NCBI RefSeq assembly: GCF_026212465.1
Contig: NC_080063.1
Location: 19,773,297-19,837,296, forward strand
Direction of reading: 5' to 3'
Source of the DNA: Amaranthus tricolor
Taxonomy: Eukaryota; Streptophyta; Magnoliopsida; Caryophyllales; Amaranthaceae
Length of the DNA stretch: 64,000 nt
The notes under the pieces: model-generated
Databases searched by the model: none
Seen by the model: the letters and a program-made list of their open reading frames with translations, nothing else
Told to the model about the DNA's origin: nothing
Program-made: the position numbers and the translations under genes
Shown here: piece by piece, positions 10,151 through 22,090 of the stretch
How positions within the stretch are numbered: position 1 is the first letter of the stretch
Layout of the letters: every line of letters starts with the position of its first letter

Positions 10151-11890
10151 TTGGGAGGTTCTAACTCCAAAAGAAAGGCCACTTCAACTCCGTCGGTATC
10201 AACAACACCTTCGATTAGTAATTATAATTATGAACCAAATTATCCAGAAGGGTATGACCAAGAATTACACGATTGTGTAGAAGAAGTGGAAAGAGAAATA
10301 CAAATTGAAGAAGAAGAAGAAAAAGAGGAACCAACGACCCCTACTGGGATACTTAGATCTCGACAATTATCAACGAGATCACATGAAGTACAACAACAAC
10401 AATGGGATCTTTCAACAAACATTTGGCAAAGAAGCATGGAATCACAAAAGAAACTTATGCAGCAAGCTGCAGCGGGACTACAAGTGGAAGCCGACTGTGG
10501 ACAATGGACATCCTCGGCGGAGGTATGCCTTTTAAATATAATCGTAATGAAATGATTGATGAATTTTCTAAAAATGTAGTTTGTGATGAGTTGCCATTTA
10601 ACCATGGTGAAAGTAAGGCATGCGAGTATTACACTAGAAAAACTTTACAACCACAATATAGAGTGATCCCTAGAAACACTCTTAAACGAGACACAATAAA
10701 ATTATATGAATCAAAGCGCTATGAATTAATAGAAATGTTTAAATCTTTTAATGGTAGGGTTAGCATAACAACTGATATTTGGTCTGCTCCCCCACATTTA
10801 GAACCTTATGTGTGTAATAGCACATTGGATATATCATAATTGTTTTATTCAAAAAAGAATAATTTCTTTTACGTTAATGCTCGAAAGACATACGAGTAAT
10901 AACATAAAAGATTAAAAGAGATATGTAAAGAATGGAACTTGTTAGATAAGATATTTTGTTGTTCTACCGATAATGCAACCGCCAACATTATTTGCATCAA
11001 ACTTTTGTATAATGAACCTGCTTTTAGTTTTATCCTTGGTGGTAGATTATTACACGTACGTTTTTGTGCTCATATTGTTAACTTAAATGCATCCAACATT
11101 CGCATAATGATACTAATATATTTTTAAAGCCGATTCTTGCAGATATGATGGACAAGTGGAAGACGTATTTTACTGATTTTCCTTTTATTTATGAAATTGC
11201 GACAATTTTAGAACCATGTTTTAAGACAGAAAACCTCACTAAATTAATTGAATTTTACTACTAATCATTAGATCGCCTGCTTAGTGATGTACATAATTAT
11301 GTTGGAAATAGTAAAAAGCTTTTAGCAGAACTTTATGATCACTATTCTAGTGTATATAACCCAAATCGCGATACGTCTAGGCATGCTAGTGTCTCGGCAC
11401 GTCCCAGTTATTATAATCCCATAGTAGCTAACATAATAACCCAAGATGATAGTTTTGTAAGACCATCTTCTTCCTCACTCTCCGCTTTATATTTAGAACT
11501 AGATAATTAACTTAAACATCACTTTGAAATTGAACAAGGTAGTTATAATATTTTAGAATGGTAGAAAGAAAAATCAATTAAATTCTCCTATCGAGAATTG
11601 CAAAGGATGTCCTTGCAATTCCTGCTTCTACTATTGCGTCGGAGTCTGCTTTTAGTACAGGTAGAAGAATTCTAGATGAAAAGAGATCTCGTCTTGCTCC
11701 ACATACTATTCAAATATGTGTTTGCAAGAAAGATTGGGATCAAGCGGAGCTCCGAACACAAGGACTCAAGAACGATGATGATCAAGACGATGATGATCCA
11801 TGGATGATGATAGATACATCTGCATCATCGCCAGGAGGAGAGTCAGCGGAAGCGTCTAATCAACAAGATGATGATGACGAAGACGAATAG
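10151..11890 (+). pseudogene. hAT (Ac-like, zf-BED) transposase pseudogene
   Basis: The N-terminal part is acidic and low in complexity. A shifted frame then gives the end of a BED-like zinc finger (GSFNKHLAKKHGI) and the segment MPFKYNRNEMIDEF...YCESKR-like region ending in SITTDIWSAP, the hallmark of the hAT RNase H-like core. Further on, after a TAG within the W-x-K segment near 11565, the C-terminal dimerisation region is clear: VLAIPASTIASESAFSTGRR followed by ILDEKRSRLAP. An acidic Asp/Glu tail ends near 11890. Several frameshifts and stops (for example near 10855 and 11264) separate these parts, so no functional transposase can be made. Confidence 0.82.
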
Positions 11891-12139
11891 GATCATGAAT
11901 ATCGGACAACGATCAATCAACATTCAACAACTACAAATAAAAGGTATGACAAAGAACTACGTGGGTTTTGATTCCTTCGGGATACGTAGGCAGCTTAGCA
12001 TTCCTTTGGCTTCGGGATACTTGGTTCAAGTCCATTTTCTCCCTCTTTTGTTATATTTTTATATTATGTTTAAAGGAAAAATAAGAATGGAACAAAACAG
12101 ATTTGATATTTCAGTATTCTTCGTCTCCTATCATGCACA

Positions 12140-13085
12140 TGGCTAATAGAGTAGAATATTGTGCATATCTTATAAATCTTTATATTTTGGTAATTATTTT
12201 GTAGTTAGCTAGTTTCCTTACTCTCCAAGATTACCCTTGTAGCTAGTTTCCTTACTCTCCAAGATTACCCGTCCGGCTATTTCTTATGCCGTTCAACAAG
12301 TATGCTTACTTATGCATGATCCTCGAGTTGAACATATGGCTGCTCTTCATAGAATTCTTCAGTACATTCAAGGGACTCTTGACCATGGACTAAAGCTATA
12401 TAAGTCTTTTGTTTCTTGTCTCTTATCCTATACTGATGCTGATTGGGGTGGTAGTCCTGACACACGCCGTTCCAATTCTGATTACTGTGTTTTTCTAGGT
12501 GACAATTTGATCTATTGGTCTGTCGCCAACCTACGATCTCAAAGTCTAGTGTCGAAGCTGAGTATCTTGGTGTTGCTAATATTGTTTCTGAAACTTGTTG
12601 GATTCGTAACTTGCTTTTTGAGCTTCATTGTCCTATTCCCACGCCACTCTTGTTTATTTTGACAATGTTTGTACTATTTATTTGTCGAGCAATCCTATTC
12701 ATCATCAACGCACTAAGCATATCGAAATGGACATTCATTTTGTTCGTGAAAAGGTACATCGTGGTGATGTTCGGGTTCTTCATGTTCCATCTCGATATCA
12801 AATTGCCGATATCTTTACCAAGGGTCTGCCTCATGTTCTTTTTGATGATTTTCGATCCAGTCTCAACATTAGCAGACCTCCCGATTCGACTGCGGGGTGT
12901 AATAGAATAGAATGTTGTGCATATCTTGTAAATCATTATATTTTGGTAATTATTTTGGTAATTTGCTAGTTTTCTTACTCTCCAAAATTACCCTTGTAGC
13001 TAGTTTCCTTACTCTCCAAGATTACCCTTGTACTTATTCTCTCATTTTGAAATGAAATGACAACCAATTATTCTACCAATTCTCT
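12140..13085 (+). mobile_element. Internally deleted, decayed Copia element
   Basis: Two related direct repeats flank a piece of pol: 12140-12269 (TGGCTAATAGAGTAGAATATTG...) and 12898-13085 (TGTAATAGAATAGAATGTTG...). Between them only the end of reverse transcriptase and RNase H survive, in three frames. These are RPAISYAVQQVCLLMHDPR, YTDADWGGSPDTRRS, KSSVEAEYLGVAN and RTKHIEMDIHFVREKVHRG. A purine tract (GCGGGG) lies before the second repeat. The left LTR joins the RT segment directly at an ATTACCC shared by both, suggesting a deletion across short homology. The outer limits are approximate; no clean target duplication was found. Confidence 0.78.
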
Positions 13086-13536
13086 CAATGGCGTTTCTGA
13101 GGGACGTTGGCTCTTAATAGTGTCTGGTTCACTGGAGCCTAAGGCCCGAGTTCTGAGAATATCACCTGCTGCTCATAGTATACTATAGCGTATAGACTAG
13201 CGTCTGGCTTCAAGTGCGGCCAGTATGACAGAAATAGTTAACTTCTGTAATATAACATCTGCATATGAAACAGTATATATTTAGTAAGCTATGGAAATTG
13301 GAAATACAAAAGAAAAGAGGACTGAGAGCTCAATAAACCAATCCTCATCTGGGTGAACTTAATATTAGAATAGCCTATGAACTAAATATCACCGATAGTT
13401 ATAGAGAATCGTCGACATCGATTCTTAAAACAAAAGATGGTAGTGTTATAACGAAAATTCAATTGATTTTACAGTGTTTCCTGGCTGTACAAAGTATCAA
13501 AAATTAGACACTCCTCATCCTCAATATGTTTGTGCC
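13086..13536. other. 3' flank / 3' UTR of the CCCH-RRM gene and old transposon flank
   Basis: No coding potential is visible on either strand. The part nearest 13537 should be the 3' UTR of the minus-strand CCCH gene. I see no strong polyadenylation signal that would fix its end. Confidence 0.4.
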
Positions 13537-16500
13537 TTAGGCAACTTTCTCTTCATCACGAAATTTCGGACTGACTCTCAAATCTTCATCCATCTTCGTA
13601 TCATCATCCACAGTGCTATCTTCTTCCTCCGGCAGATCCGAGTCCTGAAATCCTGGTTCACCAGCTTCTAGAGGTATATAACTTGCCGAGTTATCTGGGG
13701 ATTGAGCTTCAAAAATGGAATCCCTTTTGATATCAGCAGCAAGTTCATTTGATGACTTGCAAGGAGAAGAGTTACTTTCTTTGACACTCAATCCAGACCG
13801 GGAACTATTATGTTTCGTCTTATCCTTGGACTGAACTTCAGCATTTTGAGTTGCTTTAAAAGCAGAACTTTCGCCGCTACTTAGGCTGGTAGTGGGAATA
13901 CTCGAAGGTACCCAAGCAAACTGTAACGTGTATCCCTGCCAAGATTTACCGTTCACGAATGCCCTTTCAGCAGATTGACGGTTTGCAAAGCTTACACGAG
14001 CAGAACAGTTCTCCATTGCCTCGGAATCTTTGTGGCCTTTAGGACTTAATTCCTCACCAGAGTCTTCTATCTCCACATTACATACAACACCATATACTGA
14101 GAAGTGTTCCTTTAAAGCAGCAACCTAGTACACAAAAGGAAGACACTCAGGAAAAAATTTTCATGCCATGCGAATATTAGAAAGCACAAAGATATTATGG
14201 AAATAAGATATCTAAAGTTGTGTTATCATACTACTTTGGACACATCACCAATTTTTGTAAGCAATTCCAAAAAAGGGCACAATAATTTGCATTTTTGGCA
14301 GAGCTGCATATTTAAGCCCTTTGTGTATAGGAACATGCAAATTAAAGGTACAAGTTTTCTTCATTGGAAGGAGTGGAAGAAGTAATACTCACATTTGCCA
14401 AGTCAAATGGTAAAGGTGCACTGATTCTAAACATTGTCGGCCTGTTATCCAATTTGTATCTATTCGCAGAAAAAGAAGTTGCTGAAGTTGCCAATGAACG
14501 AACAGTCTGCTTTAACTTTGGAGAGTCCGGCAGTTCAGCAGCTGAAATTGTTCTGGATATCTGAGATGTAAAGTTGTCTGAAGTTAGCATCTTATCTGCT
14601 ACCATATCAGCCTGCAATGACTGCGTAGAAATATTGGCATTTGGAGACTTGGTGTTTGCCTTGCCTGTCACATCAGCTGACGTTTCAACCTTTTGCTTCT
14701 TTGAAGCCTGCCCAGAAGGCACTTCACCCTTCGCTCCTGTAGCCTACAAAAATGACACGATATAATCACATAAGCATCAATCTATCAGAAACAACCATTT
14801 GTGCCTTCTACTCCCATATATAGGTAAAGGCTTTGGCATTCTTGTGCTCTCTACTCCTAATTAACATAATGGCCTAAAGACTTCGTGCACTTTACGCTGA
14901 CCTGTTCAAAAGAATTTAGATCTTACTTACTACACAGTCAATTCCCGTTTTGCTAGTTTCATGGACATCACAACACATTCATAAGCATATCATATGGCCT
15001 TTGCTGTACAGCCTGTCTGGTTATTTTTTGTTAAAGAAAAGAAAGATGAGAATGGAAGGGAAGGCAAAAGAATGTAATTGACTTATATTTCCAATAATAT
15101 ATTGGTTATGATGGGCGAAGTTGAAAATATCATGTTTGATTAGCTACTGGCAAAACAAAAGAAAAATTTTGGAGAAAGAAAAATGACAGCCACCCCCACC
15201 AATCACTGAGTGCCACGCCGCCACCCCATAATTCTCAGATTTTGAAACACAAGCAAAGTGGAATTTTTCAAGCTTCTTTTACCATCACTTCCTTTCCTTT
15301 ACCATGAAACTCTCACATAAATTTGTCCACCAAATAAGAGATAACTCCCCTCCCTTTCTTTTCCAGCAAAATCCGCCCTAATAAACAAGCTATAAAGCAA
15401 TTGGCAATTTGTTGGTGAACCCAAGAGCTTTCCCGTCAATTTCCATTGATATTTTACACTGACGTCGAGTTGGGGCCATTTGACAATTTCAAGGAAAATA
15501 TAACAGTGGGTATGGTGTTAAAATGGTCCAATGAAGACCCAAAGACAATAAAGCATCCACAATTTAAGAAAACAAAAATTCCATTATCTTCCCTCAAGCC
15601 TATCTCTGCCTATGCTGATATTCACTAGGTTAATCGATTAACAGATCTTAAATGCATCTAAAGCATATTAGAAACACGTAATGTTTTGTGCATTATAAAC
15701 TCATGCTGACACATACTGATATAAGTCATATAACCTTAGCATCAAGCATGTTCATTATGAGAGTAGCACAAAGAACATTTCATGAGAACAAATTAGACAA
15801 AGGAAGTACAATGAAAAATCAATGTAGCAATATACTTACTTGCTTTTCAAGTTTATCCAATTCCCGGCGAAATGCATTCCGCTTCTGTTCCAGCATCTCC
15901 TGCTTCTTACGGAGCTGCTCTTTCAAAAGCACTAAAGTGTCTATCTTTTTTGGTGCTGGAGGTTGTCCCTTAGGACTGTTTGCAGCAACAGGTTTTAAGT
16001 CATTGCTAAAATTTGTGTGTCCATCAGAAGGTTTAGGCACAGCCACTTTCGAAGTACCTTGTTGAAGATTATTTTTTCCTTTATTTGCAGTAGCCATATG
16101 ATGCAAACCAGAAGCAGATGGAATACCTTGGAGCTTTATCACATTGTTCCAACTGTTTGTACCCTCATCGGGTACGCTATCCCTGTTTGCCCACCATACC
16201 TTAATAAAACGACTGCCCATTACAGCATCAGGTGCCTTCAGTGCTCTCTCTGCCTCTTCCCTTGTGGAGAACTGCACAAAAGCTCGTTCACTATTCGCAG
16301 GGATGTAGATATCAATTACTTCTCCAAATTTTCTGAAATGAGAGAGAAGGTTTTCTTTTTTGTTGTCCTTCAGCGGAACGCAATTAACAAATAGAGTACG
16401 TTGTGCCTTTTGGGAAGATTTCCTAAGATTAGCCCCTGCATCATTTTGCAGTTTCGATGTTGAACCAACAACTTTAGCATCAATTGGCCCTCCATTGTTT

Positions 16501-18696
16501 TGCTTGCTTAGATGGGATGTCCCTTGGACGGCACAAGGTGCTTCACGAATCTCTTTTAATTTACTCTCCGGATACTCTGACGGCTTTGTCTTAGAGTCTA
16601 ACTTCTCTTTAGGTTCCACCTTATTCTTTGAATGATTAAGTCGTCCCCAAACAGATGAGCTTGTGCTTTGTGAACCCATAGCTGCTGCACTACTACAGAA
16701 TACACGATCAGGGAGGTCAGTGTCAACAAAGGGATCAGATTCTTCAAAGTCGGTTGGCTGCAATCCAAACAATGTTGATGTTTCATGACCAACATTATTC
16801 CACAAAGGCTGATCAGGGTCATAAACATCAGCTGCACTAGCATTAACAGCACCAGCTAAGCTCTCATCATCCACAGCAGGCTTGCTTGTTCTACTATGTA
16901 AACCTCGATTATTTATTGGTGTACTGGAAGAAACACCAACGGGTGGAATAAACCCACTTCCATTAGATGTACCCAGCCCAGGCGCACTTGAAAGCGACAC
17001 CGGGAGATTAAATTGCAACAAGCTCTGCAAAATAAAAGGAAAAGATTCATGCACTAGAAAATCAAAACAATTTATAATCGAAATCAGTTTTTTAATCTGG
17101 GTAACGCAATTTTTTTTTTTGTATAATGACAAGAAGGTAATACTATGATCAACTTAGCATGTCTGCAAATAATACAAACACTGTGAATAACATAAACCAG
17201 AAGCAAAGGACAACCAGATACACTTTTCTACAGTAACAATGCCAAAGCATCAATCACAAATGTGCGCCTGAGGTGAAACTTTTTCAGCAAAACATAGATC
17301 CAGAATTACATGCCGTAACTAAAAAAAGCCACACCCACACGAGTCTTTCATTACATTTGTAACATTTCATCTTAAGTGAATAAAAAGGCTGCGCTATATA
17401 AAAGAAGCTTTCCAGTAAGCCCCAGAAAAAAGGCAAAAATATGCAAAAATTTTCATTTGAGCAGTTAAATGTGCAAGGGAAATGAACAACAAACACAAAA
17501 GGAACAAATGCACACTAAAGGTAATAAGCATTCAGAAGCACAATCCATAAGAAAAAAATTCACCTCACAACAATAAAAAGCAATGGACTTCATCTTAACA
17601 CATAGAAGCCATGGTAAGAAAGAAACCAGCCACAATAGCAGCTAAAAATTGTAATATTCTGAAAAGAAAAAAATGACATAAATTCTGAATTTACAGAACT
17701 TTATTCTTAGCATGTTACAGGTATCAACTAATTCTCTAGAACAAGTACAATTTCCTAAGATGCTACATGTGACTCCAATGTAGAGAAATATTGTGCTATT
17801 AGTCACTTCAATCCCATTCCTCAGCATTAACTAAGCAAGAGGTGACACAAGGAGAGAGAGCAAGTTTTTCAGCCCAAGTCGTGTAAGTGAAATACAATTC
17901 TATAAAAAAGAGATACATATGTAACTACCAATACGAGCAATGGTATCACATCATTAAACAAAAAATTTAAATCAGAAAGTTTCAATGATACACATACCTG
18001 CACATCATTAACAACAATACGATTGACAGCATGTTCCATTGGGCACATATCACCTCTCAAACAATATCCCTTTTCCTCAAAGTCCCTACAACGTTGACGC
18101 TGAATACCCATGTTGAGTGGAGGATTCAACTGTGGTCTGAGGAGTCCTGGCAGGCCAAGTGGATTTATAGCATCTATTGCCCCATTTGGAATAGCAGGAA
18201 GTAGTCCAAAACCAGTCCAAGGAGCACTTTGTGTATTTAATACATTAGGCAACCCTCTTCCAGCATACATAGCAGGTTGAATAGATCCAGGATGAGCTAT
18301 ATGGGAAGTAACATCAACAGAACCAAACCGTGAATCATGTAGGAAGTCTCTACCTCTTCCTCTGCCAAAGCCATGCTCACCAGGAAACCGCGAGAAATTT
18401 ACTCCAGGATGCCTCCTCTTTTCAAATTTCGTAAAGGCCCTATCAGGGTTATAGTGAGACTGGGAATCACTCTGCCCTTTATCAAATGTCTTGTTCCGCT
18501 TTTTGTAGGGTTGTGTCAAAGATTGTTCTAATGGATCCCTCTCCAAAGACTGAGACCTAGCCTCCCGTCTACGATGCTTGTGATTGCGATCATCATCATC
18601 ATCATCGCTAATTTCCTTGTCATCTGGATCACTCACACAATCAGGAGGAGAAAGGTCGCCAGATTTCAGGGACGGGTTTTTCAGTTCCATACTCAT
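13537..18696 (-). CDS. C3H41: Zinc finger CCCH / RRM protein (C3H41-like, RBM26/27 family)
   Basis: Four coding exons join in phase 0: 18696-17998 (233 codons), 17024-15840 (395), 14743-14393 (117) and 14124-13537 (195 plus TAA), giving 940 aa. Each junction has GT/AG. Residues 20-60 are rich in Asp, Arg and His. A CCCH finger lies at C203-x8-C212-x5-C218-x3-H222. The first RRM covers about 442-512 (RNP2-like TLFVNCV, RNP1-like RAFVQFS). A coiled coil rich in KEQLRKKQEML lies at about 595-628. A second RRM-like domain (about 731-818, MFRISAPLPFD ... ARVSFA ... LQFAWV) is split between exons 3 and 4. The acidic tail runs to the end. This order matches Arabidopsis C3H41 and animal RBM26/27, nuclear RNA-binding proteins linked to RNA processing and decay; the role in this plant is inferred. 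The gene is divergent from GMP synthase. Confidence 0.92.
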
Positions 18697-18753
18697 CCCA
18701 AACCGAGTTTTTAATTTCAGCTTCTAATTTTTAGTGCAATCTGGAAGGTCAGG

Positions 18754-20460
18754 CCTACAATTTAGTAAGATATTAGATTGAGAACATGGGTGATGTGAAG
18801 CCCAAAAACCAGATAGCTAACAGTGTTACAAATATGGTACAAAAGAAAAGCAAAAATCCAATTTATCACCGGGCAGCAAGATGTACAAGATCTCATAAGA
18901 GCACCCACACCTCGAGTTATGAATTTTTCCTTGAAATAACATTTCTTTGTACCGCATAGGCGCATAATACACATTCATATTTAGACATACAAATCCAAAG
19001 AACCACGGGGTTGTTTGGCAAATAATTGTTAGCTATTGTTTGACAGCCAAAAGGGTTCACCGTTTTTGTTGGCTTTTATGGCAGCTGAATAAGTCAATTG
19101 TTTATACAGATGTTTATACAATCACGTCTATTTTCGCCAATTAATGTCCACTCAATCAATCTCAACAAGATAGCGTAATAATGTGTTGACGGTCACGATC
19201 GTGGTAACAAAATGGTGATGGGGTAACAGGAGTAATGTGATAACAGGAGTAATGCCTAATATCAATCAAACCATAAGATATACCTTGATACAATCCGTAA
19301 CATGGAAACATCGGTTAAATTTTTTAGCCAATCTTTACAGCACGGCCTATGCAAGGTGATATGGCTTTAGTTTTACACTATGGTTTTGAGGGGAAAAAAT
19401 ACTTAACTTAATGCCAATCCAGATGTAGCAAGTCAATAAAGCTTCTGAGAACCTATAATAGCCACAAAATTTGCAAAATATATCTTTCCATAACAATGGC
19501 ATCCCCATTTAGGAAATTATGCAATTTTCTACATCAAACTCAAACCTAGGCATTTAAAACCCTTTATTCCAAAAATAGACGGGTACAAAATCTACAATAA
19601 TCAAGTAATTAAACTCATCTCCATCAAGATAATGCCAACAACAATTATTAGAATCATGACCATGCTTCAAACTTCAAAGTAAAGTTTCCACAGTTTTTTT
19701 TTTAGTTAATGACATCCACAGTTTTGCCCAATAAAGCTCTCACATCATTGGAGACATGTTGCAGCTTGCAATTAACAAGAACCAGATAAGAAGTATAGCT
19801 TTAAGCCTAGTTACATCATCGCAGCATTCCCACCCCTCAAATCATTTGGTAAGAGAACTGAAGTCCATTTACAACATCCTATTCCTACCCATTCCTTGCG
19901 TTCTACTCCCACTCTCTCATGTCAATAATAGGAATCCACTTAAGTGCGTTAATTCCATATCATCTGTCACTTGAAACATTGCTACATAAAAAATCCATAA
20001 ATTTTCACTCTACATTCCGAGTTTTGCATACCCAGACCACCACAAACAACCCAGTAATCCGCAGGCATAACCAATTTACAAATCCTACTATTAAGTTAAA
20101 TTAACAAGAACAATCGGAAAAACTATTTCTGAATCAAGAAACAACAAACAAGCTATAATCTACAATGATTCTTCGATTTTCCGCAAATATTCGCAAATAA
20201 CATCATTCACAGATCCGAAAATCAAATTAACGAAACATATAAAACCTACTTACCAACAAAAATTAGCACTTGACCACCACCTCCGACGATAAACTAATCT
20301 TTGTTAGACGAAAAAGGGTCGCTATCAAAATTCTTCAACAAAAAACCCTAATTTTAATTTCATATCAATTAATACGAAATCACAAAACCCCTAAAACAAG
20401 CTTCGAATTTCACCCAAATTATAGCAGATTTTATTCTTGAATAAAACCCTAAGAATTACA
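18754..20460 (-). other. 5' leader exon and leader intron of the CCCH-RRM gene
   Basis: Upstream of the start codon the minus strand has an acceptor (TTGTAG then GCCT at 18754) and a strong donor (TTTGTTG then GTAAGTAGG, exon end at 20254). This implies a non-coding first exon of roughly 20254-20460 and a 1.5-kb leader intron. The leader exon contains AAACCCTAATT-type telobox sequence on the plus strand. Long 5' UTR introns are common in plant RNA-binding protein genes. The transcription start is not determined. Confidence 0.55.
19012..19105. mobile_element. Possible MITE end (GGGGTTGTTTGGCAAATAA)
   Basis: This lies inside the leader intron of the CCCH-RRM gene. It opens with GGGGTTGTTTGGCAAATAA and continues with TTGACAGCC and TTGGCTTTTATGGC blocks. 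Related openings occur at 26754 (GGGGCTATTTGGTAAATCG) and about 31440. No matching right end was identified. Confidence 0.35.
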
Positions 20461-21969
20461 AGTGCCCGATTGTCGTCATTGTTGCTTGATGATGAACACC
20501 AAATCAAAGAAGAATGAATTGATGATGATGACGATGATGGTGATTAGGAGAGAGAAGGAAGAAGAGTGCGAATGGAAAAGCCGAAAAGGTGATTATGGTT
20601 TAGGTTTAGCCGGGTATTTTGTGTTTGGTTTGGTTGTTTTTGAGGTGTAAATTGTACTCATGGAATTTTGGAAGTGAAGGAAGGCTGTCACTTGGCTAGA
20701 CCTATCGATTATAAGGTACTTAAATTGTCTCATTTAGAATACACATGAAATTTGAGGCCTAAAAATTAATTTGTGACTGGAATAAAATAAAATATAAGAA
20801 AAATAATAGAAATAAATGGTTGATATAATTGGTGAATAAGTTTGAAAATAAAATTAAAAGAGATTAAGTCAAATGATTGTTGAAAACAAAAATTTTAAAT
20901 TTAATAGAACATATCAAAATACAAAATAAAGTATTTTTATCAGAACAGAGAGAGCATTAATTTGTGTAGTATTTGTTTGCATGTTGATAGAAGTTTTTTG
21001 TATTAAAGGTGAACATGACTTAGGTTAGCACTTAAAGAGGATAAGATAGTGAGGTGCATTGGAATTATTGTGTCTCATGCATGTTGCATATGTTTTTTTA
21101 ATTAGTAGGGCTAAAAACTGACAAAACCAGTAAACAAAGCTCGCATAGTTGCCATCATTGTTATAATCCAACTAAAATTAAAAAAGATTGGACAAGAATA
21201 GAAAAAATAGTTATGCCCACAACATGGCACAAACGCATAAAGTCGTGATTTGGTGGATCATGATCACGACACAATGCATCACAACTCCAAGTACAACACA
21301 ACATGTATCATACATATGCCCATTCTCATACTCATCCCGAACCATGTTAACACATTGAACTTTTTCCTTATCAATTGAATATGGATCATTAATGATGTAT
21401 ATTTAGTTTATTATTACGGTTACTAAATACTAGTATTATACATCTTTCCAAGCAATGATGTTTATAATAATAATAATAATAATAAAATAATGCTAATTAA
21501 TTATTTGATTTTTTGGAGAATTGAATTCTGTGTTAGTTAGAAAAATATCATCTTTTTTAGATAAAGATTATGAAATTAAATCTTATTTAACTTTGTTTTT
21601 TTTCTCAATCTATCCTGTAAATAGATAAAATTGAGTTAGGCTGGACTTGAAAATACATGTAAAGAGAATTTGAAGAATTCTTTAGATAATACTCATAATA
21701 AACTCATTTTTTTTGACGAGCTTGAACATATATTGCGATCGTTATTAGTCTTGACCCGTTATAGCCTAATCTACAATACACATAGCCCAATCTAGCATGA
21801 CCTACGACAATACTATTAGGTTTAATTTAAAACGATACTAGCCGACTCAGTTAATAAGTACTTAGAGTATGAGGTGATGGGTCATGCTCCATGAGAGTTT
21901 TTAGTGGAACAGTTTGCAAGCATCACGTTTTTCATGCCAAAATCTAACGTACTTCCGCCAACCCAGCTT
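20461..21969. other. Intergenic region between divergent C3H41-like and GMP synthase genes
   Basis: The stretch is AT-rich with a short (ATA)n tract at about 21465-21485. No ORF or transposon with clear ends was seen. It must contain the minus-strand promoter on its left side and the GMP synthase promoter on its right. Confidence 0.5.
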
Positions 21970-22012
21970 TTAAAACCCTAATCTCATCCATCCCTCCCTT
22001 TATATATATCTC
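21970..22012 (+). promoter_or_regulatory. GMP synthase core promoter: telobox and TATA box
   Basis: AAACCCTAA (telobox, 21973-21981) is followed by TTTATATATATC (about 21999-22010), some 80 nt before the start codon. A CT-rich leader with TCTCCC and CTCAAACCC follows. Teloboxes next to TATA elements are common in plant genes expressed in growing cells. Confidence 0.6.
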
Positions 22013-22090
22013 CCTCAAACCCTTCATTTTTCTCCCTTAAACCCAACAATTTTATCATCCTCCATCTTTAAACCTCAAAAACCCATAAAA

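Larger units (their letters stand above)
8986..12139 (+). mobile_element. Decayed hAT-superfamily transposon region
   Basis: The left edge, TAGAGGTGATCAAACACCGG, followed by a GGGCCGGGCC-rich block to about 9115, is typical of plant hAT termini. A second block at 9680-9950 is dense in AACCGG/CCGGTT motifs, again typical of hAT subterminal regions. A TATA-like promoter (CTATATATACTCC, about 9961) and a CT-rich leader precede a broken transposase gene. No matching right terminus was found; the right side is taken over by a Copia remnant. The exact limits, and whether the two GC-rich blocks belong to one element, are uncertain. Confidence 0.6.

Noticed and set aside
8986..12139. Intact autonomous hAT transposon
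   Set aside because: The transposase has several frameshifts and stops, and no right terminus or 8-bp duplication could be found.
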